Assembly (NCBI GenBank): GCA_934047225.1
Contig: OW203988.1
Span: 1,736,001 to 1,800,000 of the forward strand
Length of the DNA: 64,000 nt
Direction of reading: 5' to 3'
DNA from: Ypsolopha sequella
Lineage: Eukaryota > Arthropoda > Insecta > Lepidoptera > Ypsolophidae
The notes under the pieces are model-generated. The model had not been told where the DNA came from. It did no database searches and was given only the letters and a program-made list of their open reading frames with translations. The first letter of the stretch is position 1; each line of letters starts with the position of its first letter. Shown here in pieces: positions 58,001 to 64,000 of this stretch. Both the position numbers and the translations under genes were made by a program.

Positions 58001-61000
58001 TTTGTTGCGTCAAACTTCAAACTTATTTTTACGGTTCCGTAGTACCTAAAAGGTACAAAGGGAACCTTTATTGTGAGACTCCGTTGCCCGTACGTCCGTA
58101 TGTCACAGCAAGTTGCAGAAAGGGTTTTTAAGTTTAATGAAGCTTTAAAGTTGATGCCATCCCTTACATTGTTCTTGCCAAAGAAAGTGACAGCATTCAT
58201 TTTAAAGTGTCATTAAATTTAAAAACCCTTTCTGCAACTGGCCAAGCCTCACAACTTTAGCACCGTTAAAGATAAAGACTTAAGACAAAAATAGAAGTAC
58301 ATAATTTGCCCACATAACACGGTTAAAAAAAATATTTGAAATTGTTTAAAATATTTCCAATACAAAAGAGAGGAAAAAGGAACAAAAAATTGTTATTTGG
58401 GTATCAAATTACAGATATTATAGAGCTTATTGAAAAAAAAGCACTGATTTCAAGAAATCTTTATAAAACCCCAAATAAATGTAGGTATTAAAGAGCTAAT
58501 TATTAAAATATACAGTTTAATATTAAATTGCATCTATTTCGAGGAATCCTTGAAAAACCACAAAAAATATATGCCCCCTTATCTCCAAAACTGGTGGGTT
58601 GAAAAATAAGTAAAATACCATGGTGATATGTTCTTACGTAAAAATATGTTGGTTGAGAAATTCACGAAAACAAAATGACAAAATTAAATTTTTCATCTAC
58701 GATACGGAACCCTAGCCGTGCTAGGCTAGCACTTGACTCGCACTTAAGCCGTTCCTGAGAAAATGTGACGAGTAGACAGAGAGACGAACAACAATTTGAT
58801 TCTATAAGAATACCTTTTTCTATGTCTATAGTATATAGAACTCATAAAAAACAAATAGAGAAAAACATTCCGGTTATTGCGTGAAGCTACGAACAGCGGA
58901 TATAACAACAATTTTATAGTTTTTTGTATGTTCAGAGACACATAGGAGGTCAAAATTATATTGAAAACGTGAAACTAATAGGTACTCGAGTATTACATTG
59001 ATGCTATCCTCAACTGTGCTAAGGAAACCTCGGTTTTAGTTCGTCCAAGGTTTTTGTATGTATTTCTGATTTGCCTGTAATAAATCAGTATCAAACAGAG
59101 TAGAGGTAGTGTGTTGTTGCAAACAACTTGTTTGCACATTTATTTAATATAACACACTAATAATTCAAACGTTATGTCAATTTAATAGTAGTTTATGCTA
59201 CAAGGGCGAAAAGGAATAAATTACGACGACGATTTAAAACACAGGCGTAGCAAGTGTTTTAAACGTAACCGAGTAATTTATTGCTCTTACGCCCGTGTAT
59301 CATACTACGTTTTTCAATGCATAGTTTGAAGAAATAAAACAAATATAATCTTGTGAACTTTAAATTATGATTGGCTCAAAAGGACTGTATCCAGAGCCGT
59401 TAAACAGTAGAAAAAAAGTATAACATTTGGGATGGTACACAGCAAAGGCTGCAGGTTAGCCAACCACTGAAAATAAATTTAAAAAATAATAATAATAAAG
59501 CCCTAGGGCAAAATAATCGACTTTCTGTTAGGTTTTGATGCATAAAAAGTGGGCCTTTACGAGCACTTGCATTGAAAAATATAAATCGGTCTTATTTTAA
59601 ATAAGTAAATTAACATCAATAAAAATCACATACGGATTTCTTATCACATGATCATGATCAGTCAAGATAATAATATAAGAAGAATGTATCCTGTAATTGA
59701 CAGTACCGTTTAACATTTTTACGACCGCCCCATTCGAACGTAGTCGATTTCAGTTTACGTTCGAATGTGCCGCGCCCCATTCAATCTGGGCCATTCAGAC
59801 GTAATACCCAAATTTCATGCTGTTTCATTTCGCTATAAGGTGTACGCTCCATGAAACTTGCGAGAACAATACAATCATTCCGATTGCACCGCGAGCGCAA
59901 AATTGAAAACTTGTTTCAGGAGTAATATTATTTTCGTAACACAGTGAGGGTTTTGAAAAACGTTATTTGTTAAAATTAATCTAGATAACATTTTCTAGAT
60001 TTCACTTTTGGTTTTATTGATAGGCACTTAAATAACATAATAAAACTAAATTATAAATATTACTTAAAATAAACACTAATTACAAAGAATATAAAATTAA
60101 ATAAAAAATATAATTTATATTGCTGCTGCAGGGGAGGGTCTCCAGCAGGCTGGTGGCGTTACCTCGTTGTATTGCGAGGCTAATCCGCTGTCCGAGGTAG
60201 GCCCCAGCCCACCGATCACCAGAAGCGTCGACCAGGCGAGAGGAAATTTCTTGGAAATACCTTTGACTTGTATTCATTTTTAATTTTATCTAAAACAAGA
60301 AAAACACATTCGAATACAGTTTTGGTAAACAACCGGTAAATTTATTAATTTAGGGGTTTGTTGTTAAGTTATTACTAACAATTTCACGATTCTTAAGTCC
60401 ACTTAAACATATATCTAGATTCTAGATAATGTCAATAGACTCAGCCTTAAATATTATAATAACATTCTAGATACACGACTTACAATTTTGTGATAGCAGT
60501 TGTAACGAGATTTGCGCGTGATGTAAATGTTGCACCTACCAAACCAACTCTTTGAGAGCATCCAATCCGTTTTAATCCGTCATCGCCGTAATGGACGTGA
60601 ATATTTTTCATATTTTGTCCGAAGGTGGTGGAATACTTTTTTGTTTTATATAGTTTATTTTGTAAAGTAGGTACGTGCGAGTCTAATCCCGCAAAATACG
60701 TGCGGGATCCCGGTATACCGGGATTATATTCCCTAGTTATACATAACACACTTTTTACGAGTCAAATTCAATCTTATAAAAATATATGTAATAAAATAAT
60801 AAATGAACATGAACTAAATTAAAGGTTTATTTAATGTATGCAGCAAAATACATATACGATTAAAATATATAATTATACAAGTGAAATTTAATCAGCCGCC
60901 CGAACCCAAACCCGGCCAGCGAATCCCATCCTATATACTATTTTATAAAAAACTAAAAGATAATGAAGAAATCATGATACTACCAGCAGACAAAGGGTCT

Positions 61001-63824
61001 GCAACTGTAATCATGGACAAAAGTGATTATACCAATGAGGGCCTACGACAACTCACTGACCCTAACTTTTATGCCACCGTACCAGGAGATCCATGCGGCC
61101 AGGTTATAGACTTAGTCCAGAACATCCTTCACACAAGAGCTACAAATGAGGGACTGACAGAGACAGACATTCAACTACTGCTGCCGAGCCATCCGAAGAC
61201 CCCCCATTTCTACATGTTACCAAAAATCCACAAAACAAACAACCCAGGCAGACCTATAGTAGCATCGTATGATGCACCAACCGAAAGAATTTCCGCATTT
61301 GTTGATCACCACTTACAACCCATAGTAAAAACCCTCGCATCACATATAAAAGACACAAATCATTTCCTTAACATCATACACTCTTTACAACTTTCACCAG
61401 ATACAAATCTACTACATATATAAATACGTATTAAAAATATATATAAAAAGCTTTTCAAAAGTGAATATATTTTATACCATCCTATATACTACATATAATA
61501 GGTTACATATATAAATACATGTATATTAACAACTCCATGCTTCAGCTTAACCATTTTCTATCCATTCTCAAAGCATGCCGTGAATGGATTGCTTTCCTTC
61601 ACCGTAGCGAGTGGTCAAATAGAATGCAAATTAATTCCAAGAAGGACATATAAATTGGCGACATCTGAAAAAGGGCACTGTCAAAATTACCCCGTAAAGA
61701 AGAGCTTGACAGCTAGATTGATGGATGTGGAATAGGCAAAAGAGGTGCGTCTGTATCGTAGCAGATGGAAATATCTTGTCTCTATCTATACCCCTCTGGG
61801 CAGATCTTCCTTCTAATGCAACTTCACATGATTATCATGGTACGAGAGTCAGGTCACGAGCAGTTAGAGGCTGGCAGTTTCTTTTGTATCGAGAATCAAG
61901 ACGGTGAATGACCCACTTTGCATCGTCTTGCTAAACATTTTATGCCCACTGAGCTAGTACACTTATTATAAAAATGCGAAAAAAAAAATCTTATCTATAT
62001 GATGTGCGGGCTATGGACAAATCACGAGAAGAAGGTGTGGGCGTTGGAACGTAAATACCCTTATATCTGGAAAAAGTTGAACTCTCAAAAGTGTAAACGT
62101 TTCACGCGCTTCTCTCAGTTAAATGCTCACGTAGGGCGTTTATTGCTTCCTGTTAACCCACTAGTGGTGTTCAACACAATTATTTAGAATTGTTCTAACT
62201 CATCATCCATTTTCTTCGCCTTGGAAGCATACAGGTCAGCATAGGAAAAGAGAAATAGGAGGGACAGTAGGAAGTCTGACCTGCAATGACGTTCCAACAG
62301 CTACACTTCACACAATAATTTATCACCTGGCCATTCGTCAGCTACTTTTCAGGCACAACAAATATACAACTATATTATTAATAGGGCTAGATTTTATTAG
62401 AGTTTAGCCACTGTCTTACACGTATCTTACAAGTCGTATCGAAAATCAAAAAACAAGGACCAGAAAACGGGGGCAATCAATCACTGACTGACAGATCTGA
62501 TCCTGTTTTTATTATCACACGATAAGGCACGCACACACACATAATCACCCAAGAAATAATACCTCAAACCATATACTAAGGATATTATACTGAATCTTAA
62601 GTCTATGCCTCAAATTAAACTTAAATTGGCGCTTGACATTACTAAATAACCCCTTAATAATGATATAGGTATATTATACAGCTAAAATATCACTTAAATA
62701 TACCTACGTTACATAAATAAAAATATTGAAATTGATCCTAATGAACAATTAATTATAAATGTAAACTAAATAATCCTAAGAAAAAAAAATTAAAGAAAAA
62801 GCTCTAAAACCTTATACTTAATAAAATATTATACTTAATAAAACATTATACTAAATAAAAAATATTATCTAAACCGTTGCCGTTGGGTGCGGTGCCCAAG
62901 AGGCTGGCAGCATTATCCCGTTAGATCGCCAGACTGATCCTCTGGCCGATGTATGCCCCAGCCCTTGGGTCACCAGAGGCGTCGATCAAACGTGTCGAAA
63001 GTTCTTTGAAAAGGCGACGTGCACTCGGATCCCACGGCCCCAGGGTTTCAACACCAAACGGCGCAAATATGTAGTCATCTCCGAGGAAAGCATATTTGCG
63101 CCGCTTTAGATTTTCTGCCCACTCCGCAGCCGCACCAGCCCTGGCTGAGGTCGCCTGTAGATGGGACGGGGTTAGTCTATCAACACACGTCGCGTCCCAA
63201 ACAAGCGGCCTGCCATTTTTCCAGGCTAATAAAGTCATTCCGTCGGGCCTCCTGCCATCGTCACGGCAAATGCCTAGAGGCTCTGAGAAAGCAGGTACAT
63301 TGGCGCTGGCAAGGGCCCGACAGATGACGTCGTTAAGGCTGGCGTGGCACAATAGTCGTCCCGCGCTGAGCCTGCACGAGAGGCCGTGATGTCCGAGCCG
63401 ACCAACGCGTTCACCGCAATGGCAACGGTGGGGCTCATTGATTAGGCTATACTTTATTCGAGATAGAATCAGAAAAAAAAATTGAGATTTAATGAGAAGC
63501 TTCCATACTGAGTAGCTTCCATTTTACGTCCTTTATCTTAATTTTTCTAGCTGTTATTTTATTTAGAATGGACTAAAAAAAAGTAAGTCCAAACCGAAGA
63601 ATTTCCAATTCCCCTGGAGATCTTTGTGGGCAAATGCTCCGTATGCACGACGGACACGCTCAGCAGTGGCAGGAAGATCAGCAGCGCCGTGCTCCACAGC
63701 ATGAGCAGCAGCAGTATCGCCTGCTTGCGGGTCGTGGGCCGCAGTCGGGGCTCCGGTGAGATTGACAGCCAACGGTCGACAGACATGGTGCTGAGAGTGA
63801 ACACGCTCGCAGCCACTGCTACTC
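33852..63824 (-). CDS. Class A (rhodopsin-like) neuropeptide-type GPCR, 3' five exons
   Basis: Exons 63595-63824, 47454-47559, 42230-42327, 36462-36630 and 33852-34093 join in one frame (280 residues plus stop). In order they give TM3 with 'SVFTLSTMSVDRWLSI', TM4 'LLLLMLWSTALLIFLPLL', ECL2 with the conserved Cys ('EYNFCTEEW'), TM5 'FSVVYAIPGTITILAYV', a loop with 'VRPPFDIDEGTVS', TM6 'LLAVLFALCWLPYNIML' (CWLP), TM7 'HANSAINPIVYCF' (NPxxY) and a Cys-containing helix 8 end. This pattern is that of insect peptide receptors at the plasma membrane signalling through G proteins. DRW replaces the usual DRY. The ligand is not assignable by eye. The exons for the N-terminus, TM1 and TM2 lie beyond 64000. 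Introns total about 29 kb. Confidence 0.88.
34430..34780. repeat. 'gggttccg' family copy 5 (receptor intron)
   Basis: T-rich body and the end 'cagacagacggacaacggag' match copies 1 and 2. Confidence 0.6.
34785..35575 (+). pseudogene. Decayed LINE RT fragment in last receptor intron
   Basis: 'LQFGFRPGHNTPTGIDKI' near 34795 starts the RT palm. Later frames give 'SLFLLFAIFINNIYDDLQI'-like text near 35070 and 'LARVLEWSEQIGLKLNPTK' near 35180, then 'DKLERLQNFALRFIFRL' near 35530. Multiple stops and deletions are present. It is related in style to the LINE at 10.5-11.9 kb. Confidence 0.75.
35576..36276. repeat. Repeat debris with 'gggttggc' motifs
   Basis: 'aaaaacagggttggctgtgc' (35960s), 'atagggttggcgcatac' (36110) and 'aaacagagttggctgaatgc' (36785) are related, as are 'acgtcatcgagta' at 36041 and 36723. 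An old dispersed repeat; no gene. Confidence 0.4.
36277..36460. repeat. 20-bp minisatellite, nine copies, at a splice donor
   Basis: The unit 'ctaaatagaccaatatgtaa' is repeated nine times with one base change (36364 region). In transcript sense it begins at intron position +5 of the TM6-TM7 intron. Confidence 0.95.
36462..36630 (-). CDS. GPCR exon: TM6
   Basis: 169 bases, phase 0 start, acceptor 'gcttccag', donor 'gtgagt'. Encodes 'GQRLIKERKRVAWLLLLLAV' and then 'CWLPYN' and ECL3. The tandem repeat 36277-36458 starts at the fifth base of the following intron. Confidence 0.9.
36720..38000. other. Intron of the GPCR, no gene recognised
   Basis: AT-rich, with scattered repeat fragments, including 'gggccgaaatatatcgag' near 37700. 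No exon is seen. Confidence 0.35.
38005..38395 (-). pseudogene. LINE C-terminal fragment
   Basis: The minus strand reads 'NTGAFANSFTVKPIGLWNSF' then a stop, resembling the '(S)xxIRLWNxLP' end of the LINE at 10846. Upstream basic codons fit an RT thumb. Degraded. Confidence 0.6.
38396..40520. other. GPCR intron, repeats only
   Basis: Contains a palindromic AT microsatellite (38985-39040) and a GC-richer block 39520-39600 with a 135-codon minus ORF that I do not recognise. 40295-40390 is a remnant of the 'gggttccg' family ('ccaagtgcgagtcggaccca'). Confidence 0.4.
40528..40640 (+). repeat. tRNA-Ala-like SINE head
   Basis: 'gcagcggtagctcaggggta' carries an A box. A loop with AGC in the anticodon position follows, then 'ggttccaagttcgatccccg', a good B box. 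The acceptor stem does not close and sequence runs on without CCA or a terminator, so this is a SINE and not a functional tRNA gene. Confidence 0.8.
40641..41925. other. GPCR intron with internally repeated segment
   Basis: 41120-41300 contains two copies of a ~100-base unit ('cccgtatctccta/caa', 'gacccatgttgatgg', 'aagaaaaggtctcgccgag'), with a further related 'ggctatatctcccgaaccg' at 41350. A TA microsatellite is at 41700-41720. No gene. Confidence 0.5.
41929..42165. repeat. Dispersed repeat, inverted partner of 51055-51290
   Basis: 'attgaattcttataagttcg', 'gtctttacatctatgttttc' and 'ctagtgaggtgaaaag' recur as reverse complements at 51180-51245. Both copies are in receptor introns about 9 kb apart. 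Confidence 0.75.
42230..42327 (-). CDS. GPCR exon: end of TM5 and third intracellular loop
   Basis: 98 bases, acceptor 'gttccag', donor 'gtaaga'. The previous exon's last G completes Gly. Encodes 'TITILAYVLMGRTLCFVRP' and 'PFDIDEGTVSMQQ', ending on a codon boundary. It is too short for simple ORF calling. Confidence 0.87.
42340..43400. other. GPCR intron, no gene recognised
   Basis: AT-rich with long T and A runs. No exon or element boundary was seen. Confidence 0.4.
43410..43570. repeat. Palindromic dispersed repeat, copy 1
   Basis: 'tagtaatttatgctacaagt' ... 'acgtgtatcacattacgttt' matches 59185-59320 in the same order; the two ends are imperfect inverses. Confidence 0.55.
43630..43945. 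repeat. 'gggttccg' family copy 6, well preserved
   Basis: Runs from 'agggttccgtacccaaaggg' through 'ccgtctgtccgtctgtcacc' to 'gagtccaactcgcacttggc'. The clearest copy in the window. Confidence 0.75.
44280..44700 (-). pseudogene. LINE 3' fragment, same family as 10.5-11.9 kb
   Basis: 'gcgagcctaatactaattag', 'tttggcaatgagg' and 'acgcttcacggatgtgtaac' match 10564-10630 and 10911-10930. Only the last part of the C-terminal ORF and the 3' UTR remain. Confidence 0.85.
45020..46322 (+). mobile_element. 5'-truncated LINE with GAAAT tail
   Basis: The frame 'LLCKLEHYGVRGNILNIFKS' begins near 45035 right after a stop and continues into the RT ORF. The 3' UTR 46106-46295 ends in (gaaat)n at 46300-46322. 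Truncation at the 5' end and a short-repeat 3' tail are what target-primed reverse transcription leaves. Confidence 0.88.
45182..46105 (+). CDS. LINE reverse transcriptase, C-terminal two thirds (open)
   Basis: 307 open codons continuing the frame from 45035. 'VPQGSILGPIFFILFTNDL' is RT box 4; 'LVVFADDTNAII' is the catalytic box with both Asp; 'LKLNTSKTSAMLF' and 'VKFLGTYIDQLLNWKRE' are the following boxes. The C-terminal region ends 'FNKLPTELKQITSQLTFKNK'. It has no stop or frameshift, so it is younger than the other LINE pieces here, but the endonuclease and first RT boxes are missing, so it is not functional alone. The clade (CR1/jockey-like) is inferred from boxes and tail type. Confidence 0.9.
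   Translation: MPQGSILGPIFFILFTNDLINHVMKSLSGIKLVVFADDTNAIINSMHLDELSDKVNSALSVFNNWFQINALKLNTSKTSAMLFKTTTGNRDTINVIMGNEKVVPVKEVKFLGTYIDQLLNWKRELAAIEGSISSSCYALRSLREEIGIKELKTVYFALVESRLRNSIQFWGQSYQYNMNKAFIIQKRAIRTIVRIPQTESCRDHFKDLGILTAPSLYVLVLLTNLVKNLHKFETAVQLKQRLDSRRKDLKVVFSPRLEIAIHSTRFQSVQLFNKLPTELKQITSQLTFKNKLKQFLLDRCLYSVDDL
46696..46976. mobile_element. hAT-type MITE with 8-bp target duplication
   Basis: Termini CAGCGTTTCTTATGC and GTAAAGAAACACTG are of the widespread 'CAGTGTTTCT' hAT type; inner 'ccacggacccctt' pairs with 'aagggtccgcag'. The direct repeat CTCTAGGC at 46688-46695 and 46977-46984 is the 8-bp size expected of hAT. 281 bp, non-coding, in a receptor intron. Confidence 0.93.
47068..47338. 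mobile_element. Palindromic MITE, about 270 bp
   Basis: 'tttttgatcatcgtccaaat' on the left pairs with 'tttggacgatgatcaaaaa' on the right, and the inversion goes on through 'tcagtatc' and 'aatttcattttac'. It ends about 115 bp from the ECL2 exon of the receptor. Confidence 0.88.
47454..47559 (-). CDS. GPCR exon: ECL2 and start of TM5
   Basis: 106 bases, acceptor 'tgtccgcag', donor 'gtaagt'. Encodes 'VVQTKEYNFCTEEWSKAE' and 'SQFGIFSFSVVYAIP', including the ECL2 cysteine that would bond with the TM3 cysteine. Confidence 0.88.
47810..48150 (+). repeat. tRNA-derived SINE
   Basis: 'tggttcagtgg' is an A-box match; a degenerate B box ('gggtttaaaactc') follows about 40 bases on. A 3' body is shared with the copy at 33640-33976 and the end is 'tttatttgataaa'. 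A short internal duplication ('gggacatgtgggtcyc') lies at 47960-48010. Confidence 0.75.
48151..48529. other. Flank of the MULE gene
   Basis: AT-rich. AATAAA occurs near 48431 in the plus sense only. I found no terminal inverted repeat here matching 50280-50700. Confidence 0.35.
48530..48867 (-). CDS. MULE C-terminal SWIM zinc finger part
   Basis: In a different frame from the core. C-x-C-x(n)-C-x-H ('CTCPIFFKNYMCKHIIG') is the SWIM zinc motif found after the DDE domain in Mutator-like transposases. It ends with 'KRKRGRPAKARP', an AT-hook-like basic tail. Confidence 0.85.
48868..50040 (-). CDS. MULE transposase core ORF
   Basis: 390 codons from the first in-frame Met; the preceding finger region is open but has no Met, so an upstream exon or lost start is likely. 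It carries the complete catalytic DDE set and the C-x2-H motif between the second and third acid. Confidence 0.88.
   Translation of the reverse strand: MLFESNSDAVLLYRTSSDHDHEIIGTKNDYGITQETKDEINKLYALHLKPKAILARLSEINGIKVPSKKQLNNYLSDRRRVVYGPSTISLGELEQWLINKSEIPEDDNEPYVIYYYVYEEDDNTTFRFAIGTKFLLKLATLATNLHADATYKLTWQGFPVLVVGTTDKAKRFHPLCMTISSLERKEDFVVLFDALKRGALTLYDFNIEPKALICDAAKSIQNAFQEVFGTEATIKMCWAHAKKNIQKKVEKLVEKKKQKELLDDIDLLHSATSPTLFQRALTAFLHKHAKEEQLISYFKQEWVSLNPNWYLGSAEGSPVTNNALESFNRSIKDSHTLRERLPLSRFISVATNMVKEWSKDHKPETFKTLLPIELKDQGLLHINGRNLTRM
50660..50850 (+). repeat. Penelope-like element terminal fragment
   Basis: 'aagattaaatttgacttgta' then 'aaaagta...' and 'cttatttacaaaacaagcta' match 55126-55190 and, inverted, 60740-60780. 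Confidence 0.6.
50860..51890. mobile_element. Possible element with inverted ends
   Basis: 'tcggtttttatattttgccg' (50915) is close to the reverse complement of 51815-51840 ('cgaaaatttgggaaaatata'), with further similarity outward. Includes the 51055-51290 repeat, whose inverted partner is at 41929-42165. Confidence 0.45.
52580..52897. mobile_element. Palindromic MITE, 318 bp
   Basis: Near-perfect arms of about 145 bases: 'cccgaccggtttcgctgtaa' pairs with 'ttacagcgaaaccggtcggg', and 'gtttttaaaaaaacac' with its inverse. The short centre is near 52735-52750. No coding capacity. Confidence 0.92.
52898..54700. other. GPCR intron, no gene recognised
   Basis: A GC-richer patch at 53690-53880 has open frames ('KLPELYKKLAYDNHGLIDYS' followed by a stop; another with 'YEMRPKVRTTYADG' before a GTAAGC). 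I do not recognise either and could not build an exon chain. Confidence 0.3.
54710..55200 (+). repeat. Penelope-like element terminal region
   Basis: 'ggatgggatttggtcagccg' and 'gggttcgggcggttgatt', then 'gattaaatttgacttgtaaa', match the reverse complement of 60740-60940 next to the Penelope RT. The segment 54895-54985 is internally duplicated ('taacctttaatttagttcaa' twice). Confidence 0.7.
55290..55905. repeat. 'gggttccg' family copies 7 and 8
   Basis: First copy 55290-55605 ('tccaagtgcgagttgggccc' to 'ggtacggaaccctaaaaagg'); second, shorter, near 55740-55860 ('ctatctgtccgtctgtccat'). Confidence 0.6.
56455..56596. repeat. Perfect inverted repeat, 69-bp arms, 4-bp loop
   Basis: 56455-56523 and 56528-56596 are exact reverse complements. 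Arms include 'ggtagcggcgttaattagga' and end at 'cacacgccgtaagat'. After the right arm, 'tccttgtttcac' repeats in tandem (56584-56619). Flanks: 56620-56720 is a 'gggttccg' remnant. Transcribed, it would make a 69-bp perfect duplex. Confidence 0.98.
56720..58020. other. GPCR intron, no gene recognised
   Basis: AT-rich. 57700-57840 has 'acgacacgagagcgatgaaa' and 'cacgagccgaaggcgagtgc', phrases like other lepidopteran dispersed repeats. No exon. Confidence 0.4.
58025..58745. repeat. 'gggttccg' family copies 9 and 10, head to head
   Basis: 58030-58110 starts a copy ('acggttccgtag'); 58135-58165 'gggtttttaagtttaatgaa' and 58210-58240 are inverse ('aaatttaaaaaccctttctg'), and 58240-58745 is a copy in the opposite sense ending 'cgcactta'. 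Confidence 0.6.
59160..59325. repeat. Palindromic dispersed repeat, copy 2
   Basis: 'tagtttatgctacaagggcg' ... 'cgcccgtgtatcatactacg' matches 43410-43570. Confidence 0.55.
59330..60115. other. GPCR intron, no gene recognised
   Basis: Contains an inverse pair near 59725-59770 ('cattcgaacgtagtcgattt' against 'gtttacgttcgaatg'). No exon or known element. Confidence 0.35.
60120..60285 (-). pseudogene. Retroelement C-terminal domain fragment, copy 1
   Basis: The minus strand reads 'RYFQEISSRLVDASGDRWAG' then 'AYLGQRISLAIQRGNATSLL'. The same text, with changes, is at the end of 62921-63352. This C-terminal block follows RT domains in a group of animal retroelements. Confidence 0.7.
60740..60940 (-). 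repeat. Inverted Penelope terminal region upstream of the RT
   Basis: The reverse complement of this segment matches 54710-55170 ('gggttcgggcgg', 'ttaatcgtatatg', 'aagattgaatttgact'). It is therefore in the opposite orientation to the RT ORF that follows. Confidence 0.7.
60881..61423 (+). pseudogene. Penelope-like element reverse transcriptase, N-terminal part
   Basis: 180 codons. The first 25 come from the terminal repeat. Then 'EEIMILPADKGSATVIMDKS', 'TPHFYMLPKIHK', 'GRPIVASYDAPTERISAFVD' and 'HHLQPIV', the conserved early RT blocks of Penelope-like elements, which are related to telomerase RT and prime at DNA ends. The catalytic YxDD box and the GIY-YIG endonuclease are missing, since the frame ends at a TAA with AT-rich DNA behind. 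A truncated copy. Confidence 0.9.
61424..62880. other. GPCR intron, no gene recognised
   Basis: 61545-61640 has further Penelope-style text ('QINSKKDI' near 61630) but is too decayed to define. 61720-61910 and 62000-62190 have short ORFs without known domains. Confidence 0.35.
62921..63440 (-). pseudogene. Retroelement C-terminal domain fragment, copy 2
   Basis: The minus strand from about 63430 gives 'HCGERVGRLGHHGLSCRLSA', a Cys/His cluster, then 'SLNDVICRALASANVPAFSE', 'GRRPDGMTLLAWKNGRPLVW', 'DATCVDRLTPSHL', 'FAPFGVETLGPWDPSARRL' and 'GDPRAGAYIGQRISLAIQ'. I recognise this region from multi-copy RT-linked proteins of moths and other animals. There is no start codon in context and no RT upstream within the window. 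Confidence 0.75.
63441..63594 (-). other. Start of the 16-kb GPCR intron
   Basis: Holds the donor GTTTGG at 63594-63589 and AT-rich sequence. No other feature. Confidence 0.4.
63595..63824 (-). CDS. GPCR exon: TM3, TM4 and start of ECL2
   Basis: Acceptor 'attatcctcag' ends at 63825. The exon opens with two bases of a split codon and reads 'VAVAASVFTLSTMSVDRWLS'. The donor at 63594 is GTTTGG, which is weak, but it is the GT whose phase matches the next exon. Without splicing the frame runs on to a stop at 63559. The preceding exon should end with TM2, ECL1 and the start of TM3, including its Cys, and lies outside the window. Confidence 0.82.
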
Positions 63825-64000
63825 CTGAGGATAATATTTGGTGTAAACTACACATTTCTTGAGCTTGCTATGTAGAGGAGTACTTCTTGCGGCTAGGTAC
63901 AGAATCACATTTTTACGTTGCAGTGACTTGGAGACAGAAAGAGGGGAAGATCTCTGAGTAACTTTTGAACTGAACTAAGTAAGTTTCTGTATGAGAGTAT
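63825..64000 (-). other. GPCR intron upstream of the TM3-TM4 exon
   Basis: Acceptor AG at 63826-63825 preceded by a weak pyrimidine stretch. No earlier exon is present before the window ends. Confidence 0.5.

Noticed and set aside
63559..63594. Extension of the GPCR TM3-TM4 exon to the stop at 63559
   Set aside because: Would end the receptor after TM4; the spliced chain keeps frame through TM7.

Overview
The window looks like nuclear DNA of a moth or butterfly. It is AT-rich and intron-rich and saturated with small mobile elements. These include the dispersed repeat with a 'tctgtctgtccgtctgtc' core, tRNA-derived SINEs, palindromic MITEs, and decayed LINEs of types common in Lepidoptera. This assignment is inferred from repeat content and from recognisable insect gene families; no species can be named.

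Two host genes can be supported, and both are incomplete. (1) On the plus strand, three exons at 6253-8302 encode the last 123 residues of a DEG/ENaC (pickpocket-type) sodium channel subunit: the end of the cysteine-rich extracellular domain, the second membrane segment with a G-x-S filter, and a short tail. All three splice junctions keep frame. (2) On the minus strand, five exons between 63824 and 33852 encode 280 residues of a rhodopsin-class neuropeptide-type GPCR, from TM3 (DRW) through TM7 (NPIVY) to the stop codon. Four introns in the window (about 16, 5.1, 5.6 and 2.4 kb) are filled with repeats, and the 5' exons lie beyond position 64000. Its last 40 codons appear to come from a SINE.

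Region by region: 0.9-2.6 kb holds a decayed LINE; 6.2-8.3 kb the channel gene; 10.2-13.3 kb foldback/MITE elements, one with a LINE between its arms, and a mariner-derived foldback; 15.7-17.7 kb unexplained ORF-like or GC-rich segments; 20.6-29.3 kb a repeat family, one copy of which is split by a young 5.1 kb Ty3/gypsy retrotransposon (23118-28200, LTRs about 99% identical, 4-bp target duplication, one in-frame stop in pol); 30-33.4 kb several MITEs; 33.8-64 kb the receptor gene, whose introns carry LINE fragments, a hAT MITE with an 8-bp target duplication, a MULE-type transposase gene (48.5-50.3 kb, FLYWCH-like, DDE and SWIM domains, one frameshift), a Penelope-like RT (60.9-61.4 kb), a perfect 69-bp-arm hairpin (56455-56596) and two copies of a retroelement C-terminal domain.

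No operon, CRISPR array, rRNA or canonical tRNA gene was found. Nothing here amounts clearly to an undescribed system. The most interesting items are the SINE-derived receptor tail, the minisatellite starting at the fifth base of a receptor intron, the two foldback elements that carry LINEs between their arms, the mariner fragment that became a foldback, and the long perfect hairpin.
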